DNA of 6,720 nucleotides, from assembly GCA_938021455.1 (NCBI GenBank), contig CALIGP010000031.1, positions 1 to 6,720 on the forward strand, written 5' to 3'. Positions 6,056 to 6,720 of this stretch are shown piece after piece; the first letter of the stretch is position 1; the number at the start of each line of letters is the position of its first letter. A model generated the notes under the pieces. It was not told where the DNA came from and searched no databases. It saw only the letters and a program-made list of their open reading frames with translations. The position numbers and the translations under genes were made by a program. This DNA is from an uncultured Lewinella sp. (GTDB lineage: Bacteria; Bacteroidota; Bacteroidia; Chitinophagales; Saprospiraceae).

Positions 6056-6720
6056 ATGCAGCATCTAACCTTTTCTCTCGTCAACCTTACCCCCGCTGCG
6101 GAGGGTGAAGCCATCATTTACAATGCTGGTGAACCTAGTCTGAATCAATTACAACTCACCCTGACCAACAACGGGCCGGAGCTGAAACTAAAGGCAGGCT
6201 GCCCATTGCCTGAAGACAAACTTCCCCCAGGCCAAACAGGCTTATACCTAAGTTTCGGCCAAATCCTTACAGACATGGGGAAAGGCCTGGAAATAAACGC
6301 AGAAGGGTGGGGGTCTACCTATACTTCTGCGGGTAACTGGGCGCTCAGTCCCTCCAGCGAAATGGTACTGGCTAAAGGAGAAAAAGTGACCTTAAAGCTA
6401 TCCGGGTTTAAGGTAAATCCAAATTCGACAACGGGTTACCTCACCGTTGATTACCTGGGCTTCTCCGGGATACGTGATAATTCTGTTCAACTGCATGTTA
6501 CCGTTGCGGCCCCACCAACGCAGGGAAAAAAGTCTTTACAGAATGTTCTTGCTATGGAGTCGCTGGATGGGCAAAATGCGGTTTTTCTAATGGCTAGCCC
6601 TCAGGAATCATTCGACAATAGTTTGTCCTTCAGTCTGCGGAATAAAAATAAAATGGAACCGCTCAAATGCGGACCAAATACCATTTTTACTATTTCTGCA
6701 GTATTTGGCAAAGTGCCCGG
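6056..6720 (+). CDS. Hypothetical protein with tandem Ig-like (beta-sandwich) domains, 3'-partial
   Basis: An open frame from ATG 6056 to the window edge gives 221 codons without a stop. Residues 1-155 form one likely beta-sandwich: alternating hydrophobic strands, LQLTLTNNG at 32-40 (the N-x-G turn typical of Ig-like domains), a GNWALSPSSEMVLAKGEKV stretch at 93-111, and TGYLTVDYLGFSGIRD at 126-141 followed by a final strand QLHVTV at 145-150. A PPTQGK linker at 153-158 leads into a second copy: SLSFSLRNKNKMEPLKCGPN at 189-208 lines up with LQLTLTNNGPELKLKAGCP of copy 1. The domain is therefore about 160 residues and repeated at least twice. No signal peptide is visible, which is unusual for an Ig-like protein and argues for a cytoplasmic assembly or a non-Sec export route. 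It lies 51 bases after gene 3. A role as scaffold or binding partner of the large protein is inference; no specific family is assigned. Confidence 0.88.
   Translation, partial: MQHLTFSLVNLTPAAEGEAIIYNAGEPSLNQLQLTLTNNGPELKLKAGCPLPEDKLPPGQTGLYLSFGQILTDMGKGLEINAEGWGSTYTSAGNWALSPSSEMVLAKGEKVTLKLSGFKVNPNSTTGYLTVDYLGFSGIRDNSVQLHVTVAAPPTQGKKSLQNVLAMESLDGQNAVFLMASPQESFDNSLSFSLRNKNKMEPLKCGPNTIFTISAVFGKVP

Overview
The window carries four consecutive genes on the + strand and nothing convincing on the − strand. The first three are complete or nearly so (about 350, 275 and 1323 residues). The fourth runs off the right edge after 221 codons. Spacers are 39, 77 and 51 bases, so one co-transcribed unit is likely. 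No RNA gene, transposase, integrase, CRISPR array or clear promoter or terminator is visible.

Organism: the sequence suggests a Bacteroidota member of roughly 50% GC, with the marine or activated-sludge Saprospiraceae/Lewinella type as a guess. The clues are starts without Shine-Dalgarno sequences, A-rich stretches just before two ATGs, mixed codon use and lysine/asparagine/leucine-rich proteins. This is inference; no marker gene is present.

Layout: gene 1 (36-1088) and gene 2 (1128-1955) look like the front and back parts of one protein type that I recall as a single long hypothetical protein in other bacteria. They lie in the same reading frame, separated by 39 bases and two in-frame stops. 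Gene 3 (2033-6004) encodes a very large, mostly beta-rich protein with a glutamine-rich helical, coiled-coil-like segment near residues 345-470. It has many motifs that I recall as conserved in uncharacterised proteins of 1000 residues or more. Gene 4 (6056 onward) encodes an Ig-like beta-sandwich protein whose second domain appears to repeat the first.

Working together: none of the four has a visible signal peptide, transmembrane segment or classical catalytic motif. The order, spacing and character of the genes fit a conserved multi-protein assembly of unknown function, more like a structural or binding complex than a metabolic pathway. This cassette is the best candidate here for an undescribed system. 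Its function cannot be read from the sequence, and family relationships are from memory and need a profile search.

Non-coding sequence: the spacers before genes 3 and 4 share a 15-16 base GC-rich motif (1991-2005 and 6028-6043), each followed by an A-tract and then the ATG. This may be a dispersed intergenic repeat or a shared leader element. There is no gene-free stretch longer than 77 bases.
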